From Streptomyces tsukubensis (GTDB lineage: Bacteria > Actinomycetota > Actinomycetes > Streptomycetales > Streptomycetaceae): a stretch of 64,000 nt of DNA. The stretch's first letter is position 1, and every line of letters starts with the position of its first letter. Made by a program: the position numbers and the translations under genes. The stretch spans positions 6,842,501 through 6,906,500 of the forward strand of contig NZ_CP020700.1 of assembly GCF_003932715.1 (NCBI RefSeq). Direction: 5' to 3'. Below, one piece after another: positions 46,024 to 54,657 of this stretch. Under the pieces are notes generated by a model. That model was not told the origin of the DNA. It saw only the letters and a list, made by a program, of their open reading frames with translations, and ran no database searches.

Positions 46024-47196
46024 GTGCGCTTCCGCCATCCCGACGGCTCCACCGTCCACCTCGCCTACTGCACCAACGTCCACCCCGCCGAAACCCTCGA
46101 CGGCGTCGTCGCCCAGCTCCGCGACCACTGCGAACCGGTCCGCCGGCGCCTCGGCCGGGACCGGCTCGGCATCGGCCTCTGGCTGGCGAAGGACGCCGCC
46201 CGGGCCCTGGTCACCGACCCCGCCGCGCTGCGCGCACTCCGCGCGGAGCTGGACCGGCGGGGGCTTGAGGTCGTCACCCTCAACGGCTTCCCCTACGAGG
46301 GCTTCGGCGCCGAGGAGGTGAAGTACCGCGTCTACCGGCCCGACTGGACCGACCCCGAGCGCCTGGCCCACACCACCGACCTCGCCCGGCTGCTGGCCGC
46401 GCTGCTGCCGGACGATGTCACCGAGGGCACGATCTCCACCCTGCCCCTCGCCTGGCGCACCGGCTTCGACACCGCCGCCGCCGACACCGCCCACCGGGCT
46501 CTCGGCACTCTCGCGGAGCGGCTCGACGCGCTGGAGGAGCTGACCGGCAAGGCGATCCGGATCGCCCTCGAACCCGAGCCCGGCTGCACCGTGGAGACCA
46601 CCGCCGACGCCATCGCCCCGCTCGCCGCGATCGGCTCCCCCCGGATCGGCCTCTGTGTGGACACGTGTCATCTCGCCACGTCCTTCGAGGATCCGGCGAC
46701 CGCGTTCGCCGCGCTCGCCGCCGCCGGGATCACCGTCCCCAAGGCCCAGCTCTCCGCCGCCCTGCACGCCGAATCACCCCACCTCCCCGGTGTCCGGGAG
46801 GCCCTGGCCGCCTTCGCGGAACCGCGCTTCCTCCACCAGACCCGCACCCGCACCCCCGACGGTCTGCTGCACGGAACCGACGACCTCGACGAGGCGGTAC
46901 GGCCCGGCGGCCCGCTGCCCTCGTCCGGACCCTGGCGCTCCCATTTCCACGTCCCGCTGCACAGCCCGCCCGCACCCCCGCTCGCCTCCACCCTGCCGGT
47001 CCTGCGCGAGGCACTCGGCCACCTCGTGGGCGCCGAGCCCCTCACCCGCCATCTGGAGGTCGAGACGTACACCTGGCAGGCGCTCCCGCCCGAACTGCGC
47101 CCCCGCAGCCGTGCCCAGCTCGCCGAGGGCATCGCCGCCGAACTCGTCCTCGCCCGCGACCTCCTCACCGACCTCGGCCTGAAGGAGCTGCCGTGA
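46024..47196 (+). CDS. eboE: EboE-family metabolite traffic protein (TIM barrel)
   Basis: A 390-residue protein beginning with GTG in the frame HVRFRHPDGSTVHLAYCTNVHPAETLDGV, which is the characteristic EboE opening. The body is a xylose-isomerase-like TIM barrel (VVTLNGFPYEGFG, IALEPEPGCT, GLCVDTCHLATSFEDP). Candidate metal ligands are the Glu, Asp and His in those segments. Its function in Ebo clusters is not known beyond being needed for the pathway. It ends in a GTGA overlap with the phosphodiesterase gene. Confidence 0.9.
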   Translation: MRFRHPDGSTVHLAYCTNVHPAETLDGVVAQLRDHCEPVRRRLGRDRLGIGLWLAKDAARALVTDPAALRALRAELDRRGLEVVTLNGFPYEGFGAEEVKYRVYRPDWTDPERLAHTTDLARLLAALLPDDVTEGTISTLPLAWRTGFDTAAADTAHRALGTLAERLDALEELTGKAIRIALEPEPGCTVETTADAIAPLAAIGSPRIGLCVDTCHLATSFEDPATAFAALAAAGITVPKAQLSAALHAESPHLPGVREALAAFAEPRFLHQTRTRTPDGLLHGTDDLDEAVRPGGPLPSSGPWRSHFHVPLHSPPAPPLASTLPVLREALGHLVGAEPLTRHLEVETYTWQALPPELRPRSRAQLAEGIAAELVLARDLLTDLGLKELP

Positions 47197-48608
47197 CCGG
47201 CCCGCAGCCCACCCCGCTCCTCGTCCTGGACGTCGTCGGCCTCACCCCGCGCCTGCTGGAGCACATGCCCCACCTGCGCAGACTGGCCGAGAACGGCTCC
47301 CGGGCGCCCCTGTCGACGGTCCTGCCCGCCGTCACCTGCGCCGCCCAGTCCACCTTCCTCACCGGAGCGCTCCCCGCCGAGCACGGCATCGTCGGCAACG
47401 GCTGGTACTTCCGCGAACTGGGCGATGTCCTGCTCTGGCGCCAGCACAACGGGCTGGTGGCCGGGGACAAGCTCTGGGACGCGGCCCGCCGCGCCCACCC
47501 CGGCTACACGGTCGCCAATATCTGCTGGTGGTATGCGATGGGCGCCGACACGGATTTCACGGTCACCCCGCGCCCGGTCTACTACGCGGACGGCCGCAAG
47601 GAGCCCGACTGCTACACCCGCCCGCCCGGCCTCCACGCCGAGCTGACCTCGAAGCTGGGCACCTTCCCCCTGTTCCGCTTCTGGGGCCCGGGCGCGGATC
47701 TGGTCTCCAGCCAGTGGATCATCGACGCCACCCGGCACATCATGGCCACCCGCCGCCCCGACCTCACCCTGGCCTACCTCCCGCATCTCGACTACGACCT
47801 CCAGAGGTACGGCCCCGACGACCCCCGCTCCCACCGCGCCGCCGGCGAACTGGACACGGCGCTCGCCCCGCTCCTCGACGACGCCCGCCGCGAGGGCCGG
47901 ACCGTGGTCGCGCTCTCCGAGTACGGCATCAACCGTGTCTCCCGGCCCGTCGACATCAACCGCGCCCTGCGCCGCGCCGGGCTTCTGGAGGTCCACACCC
48001 AGGACGGTATGGAGTACCTCGACCCGATGGCCTCCCGCGCCTTCGCCGTCGCGGACCACCAGATCGCGCATGTCTATGTGAAGCGGCCCGAAGACCTTCC
48101 GGCGGTACGGGAGGCCCTCGCCGGGCTCGCCGGGCTCGAACGCCTCCTGGACGACGAGGGCAAGAAGGAACACGGTCTCGACCACCCGCGCTCCGGCGAG
48201 CTGGTCGCGATCGCCGAACCGGACGCCTGGTTCACGTACTACTACTGGCTGGACGACGCCCGCGCCCCCGACTTCGCGCAGCTCGTCGAGATCCACCGCA
48301 AGCCCGGCTACGACCCGGTCGAACTCTTCATGGACCCGCACGATCCGTATGTACGCCTCCGGGCGGCGGGCGCGCTGGCCCGCAAGAAGCTCGGCATGCG
48401 CTACCGGATGGCGGTCGTCCCCCTCGACCCGTCCCCGGTCCGGGGCAGCCACGGCCGCCTCCCCGCGAGCGACGACGAAGGTCCGCTCCTCCTGTGCTCC
48501 ACCCCCCGCGCCGTCGGTGACCGGATCGCGGCCACCGATGTGAAGTCCCTGCTGCTGCGGCTCGCCGGCCTGCCCGCCGACGACCGCACCCCGCCCGAAA
48601 GCGAGTAA
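47193..48608 (+). CDS. eboF: Type I phosphodiesterase/nucleotide pyrophosphatase family protein (EboF-like)
   Basis: A 471-residue alkaline-phosphatase-superfamily enzyme without a signal peptide. LLVLDVVGLT supplies the first Asp, VTCAAQSTFLTG the Thr/Ser nucleophile region, LPHLDYDLQRYGPDDP the Asp/His pair, LSEYGINRVSRP and VADHQIAHVYV the remaining ligands. Usual SDHG is replaced by SEYG. It should hydrolyse a phosphodiester or pyrophosphate, for example to remove a phosphate from a cyclitol or lipid intermediate (inference). GTG start overlaps the EboE stop. Confidence 0.9.
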   Translation: MTGPQPTPLLVLDVVGLTPRLLEHMPHLRRLAENGSRAPLSTVLPAVTCAAQSTFLTGALPAEHGIVGNGWYFRELGDVLLWRQHNGLVAGDKLWDAARRAHPGYTVANICWWYAMGADTDFTVTPRPVYYADGRKEPDCYTRPPGLHAELTSKLGTFPLFRFWGPGADLVSSQWIIDATRHIMATRRPDLTLAYLPHLDYDLQRYGPDDPRSHRAAGELDTALAPLLDDARREGRTVVALSEYGINRVSRPVDINRALRRAGLLEVHTQDGMEYLDPMASRAFAVADHQIAHVYVKRPEDLPAVREALAGLAGLERLLDDEGKKEHGLDHPRSGELVAIAEPDAWFTYYYWLDDARAPDFAQLVEIHRKPGYDPVELFMDPHDPYVRLRAAGALARKKLGMRYRMAVVPLDPSPVRGSHGRLPASDDEGPLLLCSTPRAVGDRIAATDVKSLLLRLAGLPADDRTPPESE

Positions 48609-48610
48609 CC

Positions 48611-49774
48611 GTGTCCTTCTTCAGATCATCCGGATCCGACGATTCCGTGCGCCGCGCCCTCGGCGTCGAGCGCCGCCGCTTCCTCTCGACGTGTACGGCG
48701 GTGGGCGCCGCGGCGATAGCCGCACCCGTCTTCGGCGCGTCCCCCGCCCTGGCCCACGGCCGTGGCCGGGACGACGACCACGACCACGGGCACGGCCGCA
48801 AGGAGCTGGTCCCGTCCCACAAGCGGGGCCTGATCCTGTACACCGTCCGCGACGCCATCGGCCGCGACCCGGGCGCGAGCGACCTGCCCTCCGGCTTCCG
48901 TGAGGTCTTCCGTACCCTCTCCCGCTACGGCTACCGCCAGGTCGAGTTCGCGGGCTACGGCCAGCACGCCAACGCCCCCGGCGGCGCCAACCTGGACACC
49001 GTGGCCGGCGCCCGACTGCTCCGCTGCTGGCTGGACGACTACGGCCTGCGGGCCCAGGGCAGCCACGGCTTCATCCCGGCCTCCTGGCCGCTGAGCACCC
49101 CCGACCTGGACCGCTTCAAGCACGCCCTGGAGGTCGCGAACATCCTCGGCATGGACCATATGGGCACCGGCGGCGACCCGACCTGGGGCTCCACCAAGGC
49201 CGAATGGGACGCGGCGGCCGACAAGTGGAACGCGATGGGCGCGATCGCCCGCCGCGCGGGCATCAAGCTCTACACCCACAACCACGACACGGCCTACGAC
49301 TTCCTCCTGGACGGCGGCCCCGCGGACGCCCAGGGCCGCCCGACCCGCAGCTCCGGCATCCGCAAGCTGGAGTACTTCCTCAAGCGCACGGACCCGAAGA
49401 ACGTCTGGCTGGAGATGGACGTGTTCTGGGCCCATGTGGCCCGCTACAAGTTCCACACCTACACCGCCCACGACGGCACCCCGGTCCGCAGCGTCTTCGA
49501 CCCGGCCCGTCTGGTGTCCCGCAACAGCAAGCGGTACCCGCTGTTCCACGCCAAGGACGGCGTGGTGAACACCAACAGCGGCCTCGGCTACGACATGGTC
49601 CCCTTCGGCACGGGCGATATCGACTACCGCACCTTCTTCACCCGGGTCGGCAACCGGAACTACTACAACCCGATGGTCGAACAGGACAATGCCCCGAGCG
49701 GTACGTCCCCCGGCCAGTCCCTGGACTACGCCCGCACCGGCTACACCAACCTCGCGGCCCTCCGCCGCCGCTGA
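48611..49774 (+). CDS. Tat-exported TIM-barrel sugar isomerase/epimerase-like protein
   Basis: A 387-residue protein with a Tat signal: ERRRFLSTCTAVGAAAIAAP at 20-39 and ASPALA before the cleavage site. A His/Asp-rich linker (RDDDHDHGHGR) follows, then a xylose-isomerase-like barrel with YTHNHDTAYDF, WLEMDVFWA and LFHAKDGV holding Glu, His and Asp ligands. Tat export suggests a metal cofactor loaded in the cytoplasm. GTG start lies two bases after the EboF stop, so it is co-transcribed. It is the only exported enzyme of the cluster. Confidence 0.9.
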   Translation: MSFFRSSGSDDSVRRALGVERRRFLSTCTAVGAAAIAAPVFGASPALAHGRGRDDDHDHGHGRKELVPSHKRGLILYTVRDAIGRDPGASDLPSGFREVFRTLSRYGYRQVEFAGYGQHANAPGGANLDTVAGARLLRCWLDDYGLRAQGSHGFIPASWPLSTPDLDRFKHALEVANILGMDHMGTGGDPTWGSTKAEWDAAADKWNAMGAIARRAGIKLYTHNHDTAYDFLLDGGPADAQGRPTRSSGIRKLEYFLKRTDPKNVWLEMDVFWAHVARYKFHTYTAHDGTPVRSVFDPARLVSRNSKRYPLFHAKDGVVNTNSGLGYDMVPFGTGDIDYRTFFTRVGNRNYYNPMVEQDNAPSGTSPGQSLDYARTGYTNLAALRRR

Positions 49775-49800
49775 TGCCCGCGCGCTTACCCCCGCCCCAC

Positions 49801-49839
49801 CGCGTGCGGGCGCCCGGCCGTACCGGCCGCCCGCACGCG
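49801..49839 (+). terminator. Hairpin ending the Ebo cluster transcript
   Basis: A 12-bp stem CGCGTGCGGGCG (49801-49812) / CGCCCGCACGCG (49828-49839) encloses a second small stem CCGG/CCGG. It starts 26 bases after the stop of the last gene. Confidence 0.75.
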
Positions 49840-50001
49840 CACGATCACCGACGGTTACGACCCCTGAGCGCGAGGTGCCGACACCCCCTTCCCCTGCCCT
49901 CGCACCCCACTGACCACGGGAAACGCAGTCGATGAGCACCTCAAACCCCTGGTATTGTTGTCTCTGTCGCCGCGGGGAAAACCCCCGGGGTGATCACCTG
50001 A

Positions 50002-50089
50002 GTCCGGGTGGCGGAATGGCAGACGCGCTAGCTTGAGGTGCTAGTGCCCTTTATCGGGCGTGGGGGTTCAAGTCCCCCCTCGGACACCA
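50002..50089 (+). tRNA. tRNA-Leu (anticodon GAG), CCA encoded
   Basis: A complete cloverleaf can be drawn: acceptor GTCCGGG (50002-50008) pairs with CTCGGAC (50079-50085, one G-T), anticodon stem CTAGC/GCTAG with loop TTGAGGT gives anticodon GAG, a long variable arm GTGCCCTTTATCGGGCG as expected for a leucine tRNA, and a T arm GGGGGTTCAAGTCCCCC. Discriminator A is followed by an encoded CCA. A TATTGT box about 45 bases upstream (near 49953) could be the -10 element. Confidence 0.97.
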
Positions 50090-50092
50090 GCG

Positions 50093-50120
50093 AAAACCCC
50101 AGTTGATCTGGGGTTTTTCT
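50093..50120 (+). terminator. Rho-independent terminator of the tRNA gene
   Basis: Perfect 10-bp stem AAAACCCCAG (50093-50102) / CTGGGGTTTT (50108-50117), 5-base loop, followed by TCTGTTTTT. This is the only classic U-tract terminator seen in the window. Confidence 0.93.
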
Positions 50121-50191
50121 GTTTTTCCGGCTGTGGTGCGACCAAGGCGCCGGACGGCGTCGCATCCGGCCCGCACGCTCAATACACTCCG

Positions 50192-50220
50192 TTGACTCTT
50201 CACGTACGTAGAGTGGTGTC
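50192..50220 (+). promoter_or_regulatory. Promoter/operator candidate of the small secreted protein gene
   Basis: TTGACT (50192-50197) resembles a -35 box. It overlaps an inverted repeat ACTCT (50195-50199) / AGAGT (50210-50214) centred on the palindrome ACGTACGT (50202-50209). No good -10 box is found at 17-18 bases. Confidence 0.35.
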
Positions 50221-50288
50221 TCCTCGCGCTCCCGGCACCTGCGGTCGGCGTGCGCCGGGCCGGGGTCCGAACCGCCTTTGGAGTGCTG

Positions 50289-50639
50289 ATGCGCCGTACC
50301 TTGTCCGTCCTCGCGGTCATCGCCGCAGCGGTAGCCGCCGCCGTGCTGCCCGCTGCCGCGGCCTCCCCGACGCCGGTACGGGCGCCGATGAGCTGTCAGA
50401 ACCCCCACTTCTGCATCTCCCTCGAAGACATCATCGAGTATCTGGAGGACGGCTGGACCCCCGCGCAGATCGAAGCGCTCAACAGGCCGCGTCTTACCCA
50501 GCAACTGATCAACGTCTGCCTCAAAGCCGGTTCCTACCGCCCCCTGCACATCCTCCACGGCCATGAATGGGATCCCAAGGGAGCGCTCGGCCTCTACCTC
50601 CACCGCGAGGGCTGCACCACCCCCATCCCCTGGCCCTGA
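50289..50639 (+). CDS. Small secreted hypothetical protein
   Basis: A 116-residue protein with a signal peptide (MRRTLSVLAVIAAAVAAAVL, cleavage likely after PAAAA near residue 26). The mature part has four cysteines (SCQNPHFC, INVCL, EGCTT) and helix-forming segments such as EDIIEYLEDGWTPAQIEAL. It may be stabilised by two disulfides. GGAG lies 7 bases before the ATG. No family is recognised. Confidence 0.65.
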   Translation: MRRTLSVLAVIAAAVAAAVLPAAAASPTPVRAPMSCQNPHFCISLEDIIEYLEDGWTPAQIEALNRPRLTQQLINVCLKAGSYRPLHILHGHEWDPKGALGLYLHREGCTTPIPWP

Positions 50640-50764
50640 GTCACCCGGCACGGTGGGAGGTATCGAAGGCCACCATGCGATTGCGGCGTGGATGAGCCGG
50701 AGTGCCGGCCGGAACGCTCAACCGTTGCCGGACACGTCCTGGGGGTCCGGCCCATGGCTCCGGG

Positions 50765-51202
50765 TCAGGTCCGCTTGCGGCTCGCGATCTCGTCGGAGAG
50801 CTGTTGCACGTGGGCGGGGTCCGCGTCCCGGGCGAGGGCGACGTAGTGGTCCATGACGGCCGGCCGGTAGCGCACGGGCAACGTCTGCCCCGGGGCGAGC
50901 CGGGTGAGCTCGGTGATCGTGAGGTCTTCGTCCGCGATACCGCGGAACGAGATGCCGCCGGCGGTCTCCACGTCAAGCATCAGGACCACGCGTGGATTGC
51001 TGTTGACCTCCCGCCAGTCGACGAGAACGCCGAGCGCAAGCGCCCCCGTGCGCAGTTCCGCATTGCGCTTCCGGGCATCACTGCTCAGGAACGGGTTCGG
51101 GGCGACGCCCGGGAAGTCGGGCCCGACGCCCAGTGATTCCCGACTCAGGTCCGGCCTCAGCTGCGCCATCAGATCGTCGAGCTTCTTCTTCGAACCGAAC
51201 AT
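50765..51202 (-). CDS. Hypothetical cytoplasmic protein
   Basis: A 145-residue soluble protein starting MFGSKKKLDDLMAQLRPDLS. It has alternating hydrophobic strands (NPRVVLMLDVETAGGISFRG, QTLPVRYRPAVMDHYVALA), suggestive of a beta-rich domain, and a basic start and end. It has no signal peptide and no motif I can name. Codon use is normal for the window, supporting a real gene. Confidence 0.65.
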   Translation of the reverse strand: MFGSKKKLDDLMAQLRPDLSRESLGVGPDFPGVAPNPFLSSDARKRNAELRTGALALGVLVDWREVNSNPRVVLMLDVETAGGISFRGIADEDLTITELTRLAPGQTLPVRYRPAVMDHYVALARDADPAHVQQLSDEIASRKRT

Positions 51203-51511
51203 CCTGACCCCTCCCTCACACCGGTGCCGAGATCATCGGCCTGGCCTTCCCCTCGCTGCGATTGTACGTAGCGGCCCTTCCGGGCCTCCGTTGCATCGCA
51301 CCGTCCCGATGGGGTCGCCGTCTGCGGTCGCGGACGGGCTCGTCCGGTGCACCTGTCCGTCGGACGAGCCGCGTCCGCACGCCGACAGGAGGACCGAGGC
51401 AGGGACAGGCGGCCTTGGGTCGTCGGCAGGCCGTCCCGTACGGGCGGCGGGGGACCCTGCGCGGCCGTGCCCTTCCCCCGCCTGCCCCGGCCGTTCTTGG
51501 CAGGTGCGCTG
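51203..51511. other. Gap with a terminator candidate, no gene
   Basis: Between two minus-strand genes. CGCCTGCC (51479-51486) and GGCAGGTG (51499-51506) form an 8-bp stem with one G-T pair, immediately after the stop of the secreted protein gene at 51512, and could terminate it. Open frames on the plus strand here are low-complexity and not supported. Confidence 0.5.
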
Positions 51512-52000
51512 TCAGGAGCAGGATGCGACGTTGATCGTCTGGGTCTGGGAGGTGTCTCCCGAGCCGCCGGCAGCGGTGTTGAGGGTGTGCGTGGACTGCT
51601 GTTCGTAGGTCCAGTCACCGACAGCGCACTTGTGGGTCGTGGTGCCGTAGATATCGAAGTAGTACCCCGTGCCGTCCGGGAGCCTGCCGTTGTAGACGCT
51701 CCCGTCGGGGGAGGTGAGGCGGTAGTTCAGGTTGCCGGCGGTGCACTCCTTGCGCACCCAGCCGAGCAGTGAGTCGTTCTGCTTGCATTCGCTGCTGAGG
51801 CTGGGCGTGAGCTGGCCGAGGCTCTCTCCCAGGCAGACCATCGCGCTGACCTCGAAGTGGGAGGCGGGGTAGTGCCATCCCCAAGGGGCGCATGACCAGG
51901 TGGTCGAGGCCGCGACGGCAGGCGCTGCGGGGAGCCAGCCGATCGCCGAGAACGCGAGGGCGATAGTGGGTAGCAGGGCGATCTTGAGGGGCCTTCGCAT
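51512..52000 (-). CDS. Secreted hypothetical protein
   Basis: A 162-residue exported protein: signal peptide KIALLPTIALAFSAIGWL with cleavage near APAVAA. The mature part has six cysteines (SCAPWGW, MVCLGE, SECKQ, KECTA, KCAVG, terminal ASCS) and is rich in Ser, Thr, Tyr and Trp, consistent with a disulfide-stabilised beta-sheet extracellular protein. AAGGAA precedes the ATG. No family is recognised; GC content is a little lower than in neighbours. Confidence 0.7.
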   Translation of the reverse strand: MRRPLKIALLPTIALAFSAIGWLPAAPAVAASTTWSCAPWGWHYPASHFEVSAMVCLGESLGQLTPSLSSECKQNDSLLGWVRKECTAGNLNYRLTSPDGSVYNGRLPDGTGYYFDIYGTTTHKCAVGDWTYEQQSTHTLNTAAGGSGDTSQTQTINVASCS

Positions 52001-52156
52001 AGATTTGTTCCTTGCCGAGTGACTGATGGTAGTCGAGTGGGCGCTCAAAGTAGCAGCCGTCGAGGTCGTGACGCACTGACACGGAAGCGACTGGTGCCGT
52101 TCCGCACTCAAGCAGCGGAGCGGAAACGTTGAGACGCGGACAGGGACGCCGACTTG

Positions 52157-53359
52157 CTACCGCGAGGGCCCGGGCGTCTCCGCGATGGCGAGCCGGTAGT
52201 GGTCGATGAGCCGGTCGCCGACCGCCTCCCAGCTGCGTTCCGCCACCGCGGCGCGGCCCGCCCGGCCCAACTCCGTCCGTAGGTCCCGGTCCCGGGCGAG
52301 TCTTTCCACCGCGTCCCGGAATCCTCCGGGCGCACCGGGCGGGACCAGGAATCCGGTGCGCGCCGGGCGGACGAGGTCCAGCGGGCCGCCCGCCGCGGGG
52401 GCGACGACGGGCAGGCCGCTCGCCATGGCCTCCTGGATGGTCTGGCCGAAGGTCTCGAACGGCCCCGCGTGGACGAACACGTCGAACGAGGCGTAGATGC
52501 GCGCGAGTTGCTGCCCGGTCCGGATGCCCAGGAAGACCGCGTCCGGCAGTGCGGCCTCCAGCCGGGAGCGGCAGGGCCCTTCTCCGACGATCACCAGCCG
52601 TACGCCAGGGATCCGGGACACCTCGGCCAGCCGGTCGATCTGCTTCTCCGCCGCCAGCCGCCCGACGTATCCCACCAGGACCTCGCCGTGCGGGCCGAGG
52701 CTTCGGCGCAGGGGTTCGTCGCGGTGGCGGGGGTGGAACCGTACGCAGTCCACGCCGCGCGGCCAGAGGTGGACCCGGGACACGCCCTGTGCCTCCAGGG
52801 CGTGGAGCGACGCCCGGGAGGGTGCCAGCGTCCGGGTCGCCGCGTGGACGCGCCGCAGCTGCCACCAGGCCAGCCGGGCTCCGGCATTGCGCGCCAGCGG
52901 CAGATAGGTCCTGGCGTAGGCGGCCAGGTCCGTCTGGAACACCGCCACGACGGGGATTCCCGCCCGCCCGGCCGCGGCACCGCCGGTGGCCCCGAGCACG
53001 AACGGGGCGGCCAGGTGCACCACATGGGGACGGTGCCGTGCGATGGCATCGGCCACCTGCCGGCCGGGAAGCGCGATCCGTACCTCCGGATATCCGGGCA
53101 GCGGTACGGACGGAATACGGACCACGTCGTAGCCGGACACCTCTTCGGGGCGCACACCCCGGTGGCGCCGGGCGGCCGGAGCGACCACGAGCGGGACATG
53201 GCCGCGCGCCACGAGGTGTTCGGCAGCCCGGAGCACACTGTGGGCGACCCCGTTGACCTGCGGCGCGAAGGACTCGGCGACGATCACGACCCGAAGCGCA
53301 CTCCCGGGTGCCGGGACCCCGGGGGCATGCCCCGCCGCTCCGGGCAGCGCCTGGGTCAC
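52157..53359 (-). CDS. GT4-type glycosyltransferase (MgtA/PimB-like)
   Basis: A 400-residue GT-B fold enzyme. The N-terminal VVIVAESFAPQVNGVAHSVL is typical of actinobacterial lipid mannosyltransferases of the MgtA group. The donor-binding half has YVGRLAAEKQIDRL, RLVIVGEGPCRSRLE and the E-x7-E motif FETFGQTIQEAMASGLPVVA. The acceptor is probably a lipid or diacylglycerol derivative. Its GTG start overlaps the desaturase stop by four bases (53356-53359), so the two are translated together. Confidence 0.92.
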   Translation of the reverse strand: MTQALPGAAGHAPGVPAPGSALRVVIVAESFAPQVNGVAHSVLRAAEHLVARGHVPLVVAPAARRHRGVRPEEVSGYDVVRIPSVPLPGYPEVRIALPGRQVADAIARHRPHVVHLAAPFVLGATGGAAAGRAGIPVVAVFQTDLAAYARTYLPLARNAGARLAWWQLRRVHAATRTLAPSRASLHALEAQGVSRVHLWPRGVDCVRFHPRHRDEPLRRSLGPHGEVLVGYVGRLAAEKQIDRLAEVSRIPGVRLVIVGEGPCRSRLEAALPDAVFLGIRTGQQLARIYASFDVFVHAGPFETFGQTIQEAMASGLPVVAPAAGGPLDLVRPARTGFLVPPGAPGGFRDAVERLARDRDLRTELGRAGRAAVAERSWEAVGDRLIDHYRLAIAETPGPSR

Positions 53360-54426
53360 CGGGCGCTCCCGGTTTCGGGGGTGGCCGGGCGGGCCGGGTC
53401 CAGGTCGATCGACCTGCCGACGGCGCGCAGATCCCGGAGGATCTCCTGGAACGAATCGGCCGGGCCGGCTTCGCAGTACTCCACGCCGATCTCCGCGCAG
53501 TAGTCGCGCACGATGCGCGAGGCGGGACGCAGGGCCACCACCGGCATGGACGGGAAGAGGTGGTGTTCGATCTGGTAGCCGAGGCCGCCGAACACGAAGT
53601 GGACGAAGCGGCCGGCCCGCAGATTCCGCGAGGGCAGTACCTGCCGACGCAGGAAGTCCGCGGGCTCCTCGTCCGGGCCGGTCATCGGCATGCCCTTGTG
53701 ATTGGGTGCGAAGACGCACCCCAGGTACACGCCCAGCACGGCTCCGCACACGACGGCGAACGCCAGGGCCTGGAGTGGTGACAGGACGACGATCAGCAGC
53801 ACCGCCGCCAGGAGGTAGTGCAGTACGGCGAGCGTCCGCTCCAGTACGGGATACCGCACCGACCCCCGGGTCAGGGTCAGCCAGGTGGCGACGGCCAGCC
53901 CCAGCGCCTGCAGGGTCAGCAGCGGGAAGAACAACTCCGCCTGGTACCTGGCGACGAGGCGCCGCACCCCCTTGGTCCGGTTCGCCTGCTCGGCGGTCCG
54001 GACGAAGAGGATGGAGTCGGCGGCCGGGTCGTGCCCCTCACGGTTGGGATGCGCATGGTGCCGGTTGTGGTCGCTCACCCACCATCCGTAGCTCATCCCC
54101 ACGACGAGGTTCCCGAGGAAGATGCCCGCCAGGTCTCCCGTACGCCGGTCGGTGAACACCGCGCGATGGGCGACATCATGGCCGAGGAGCGCCCACTGGC
54201 CGAGCAGGATCGCGAACAGGGGCGCCAGACAGAGCTGCCACCAACTCGCACCCAGCACCACGAAACCGGCCAGCAGCGCGACCAGGGCGACCAGCAGCCC
54301 CGTAGCCCGGCACGCGTAGTACAGCGGACGCCTCCGCAGCAGGCCGGCGTCGGAAACCCGCCGGTGGAGCTCGGTGAAATCGCTGTGCCGAGTGGTATCG
54401 GCGCCGACGATGTCCTGACCGGCCAT
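53356..54426 (-). CDS. Membrane fatty-acid desaturase
   Basis: A 356-residue di-iron desaturase with the three histidine boxes: GHDVAH (82-87), HNRHHAH (120-126) and QIEHH (about 291-295), the last being typical of front-end/delta-6-like and bacterial acyl-lipid desaturases. Four to five membrane helices lie between. It introduces a double bond into an acyl chain using ferredoxin or cytochrome b5-like electrons. It is the first gene of an operon with a glycosyltransferase and is preceded by a palindromic operator candidate. Confidence 0.94.
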   Translation of the reverse strand: MAGQDIVGADTTRHSDFTELHRRVSDAGLLRRRPLYYACRATGLLVALVALLAGFVVLGASWWQLCLAPLFAILLGQWALLGHDVAHRAVFTDRRTGDLAGIFLGNLVVGMSYGWWVSDHNRHHAHPNREGHDPAADSILFVRTAEQANRTKGVRRLVARYQAELFFPLLTLQALGLAVATWLTLTRGSVRYPVLERTLAVLHYLLAAVLLIVVLSPLQALAFAVVCGAVLGVYLGCVFAPNHKGMPMTGPDEEPADFLRRQVLPSRNLRAGRFVHFVFGGLGYQIEHHLFPSMPVVALRPASRIVRDYCAEIGVEYCEAGPADSFQEILRDLRAVGRSIDLDPARPATPETGSAR

Positions 54427-54512
54427 GCCACCATCCCCCTCTGGGTCCTGTGGACTGCTCCGGTGGACGGCGACCGCCGGAACCGCGAAACCTGGAACGA
54501 ATAGCTCTACTT

Positions 54513-54526
54513 TTGCTCATGAGTAA
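54513..54526. promoter_or_regulatory. Palindromic operator candidate of the desaturase operon
   Basis: TTGCTCATGAGTAA reads as TT(A/G)CTCATGAG(T/C)AA on both strands, an almost perfect 14-bp palindrome with one asymmetric pair, about 87 bp upstream of the desaturase start in a locally AT-rich stretch. TetR-type lipid regulators recognise palindromes of this form. No regulator gene is adjacent. Confidence 0.6.
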
Positions 54527-54606
54527 GCATTCGCCCCTGCGCCACTCGGAGCCCGTGCGGGAAACGACTCAGTACCGTATCGGCAGGTGCTGATGGACCG
54601 TCAAGC

Positions 54607-54639
54607 GTGCGGCGGATGATTGGCGCTGATTCGCCGCAC
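54607..54639 (-). terminator. Hairpin after the choice-of-anchor C gene
   Basis: GTGCGGCG (54607-54614) and CGCCGCAC (54632-54639) form an 8-bp stem with a 17-base loop, starting 19 bases past the stop of the minus-strand gene. Confidence 0.5.
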
Positions 54640-54657
54640 CGGCGTGTGGCGTGTGCG

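Noticed and set aside
50002..50125. An attachment site of an integrated element at tRNA-Leu
   Set aside because: No direct repeat of the tRNA 3' end and no integrase or excisionase gene within the window.
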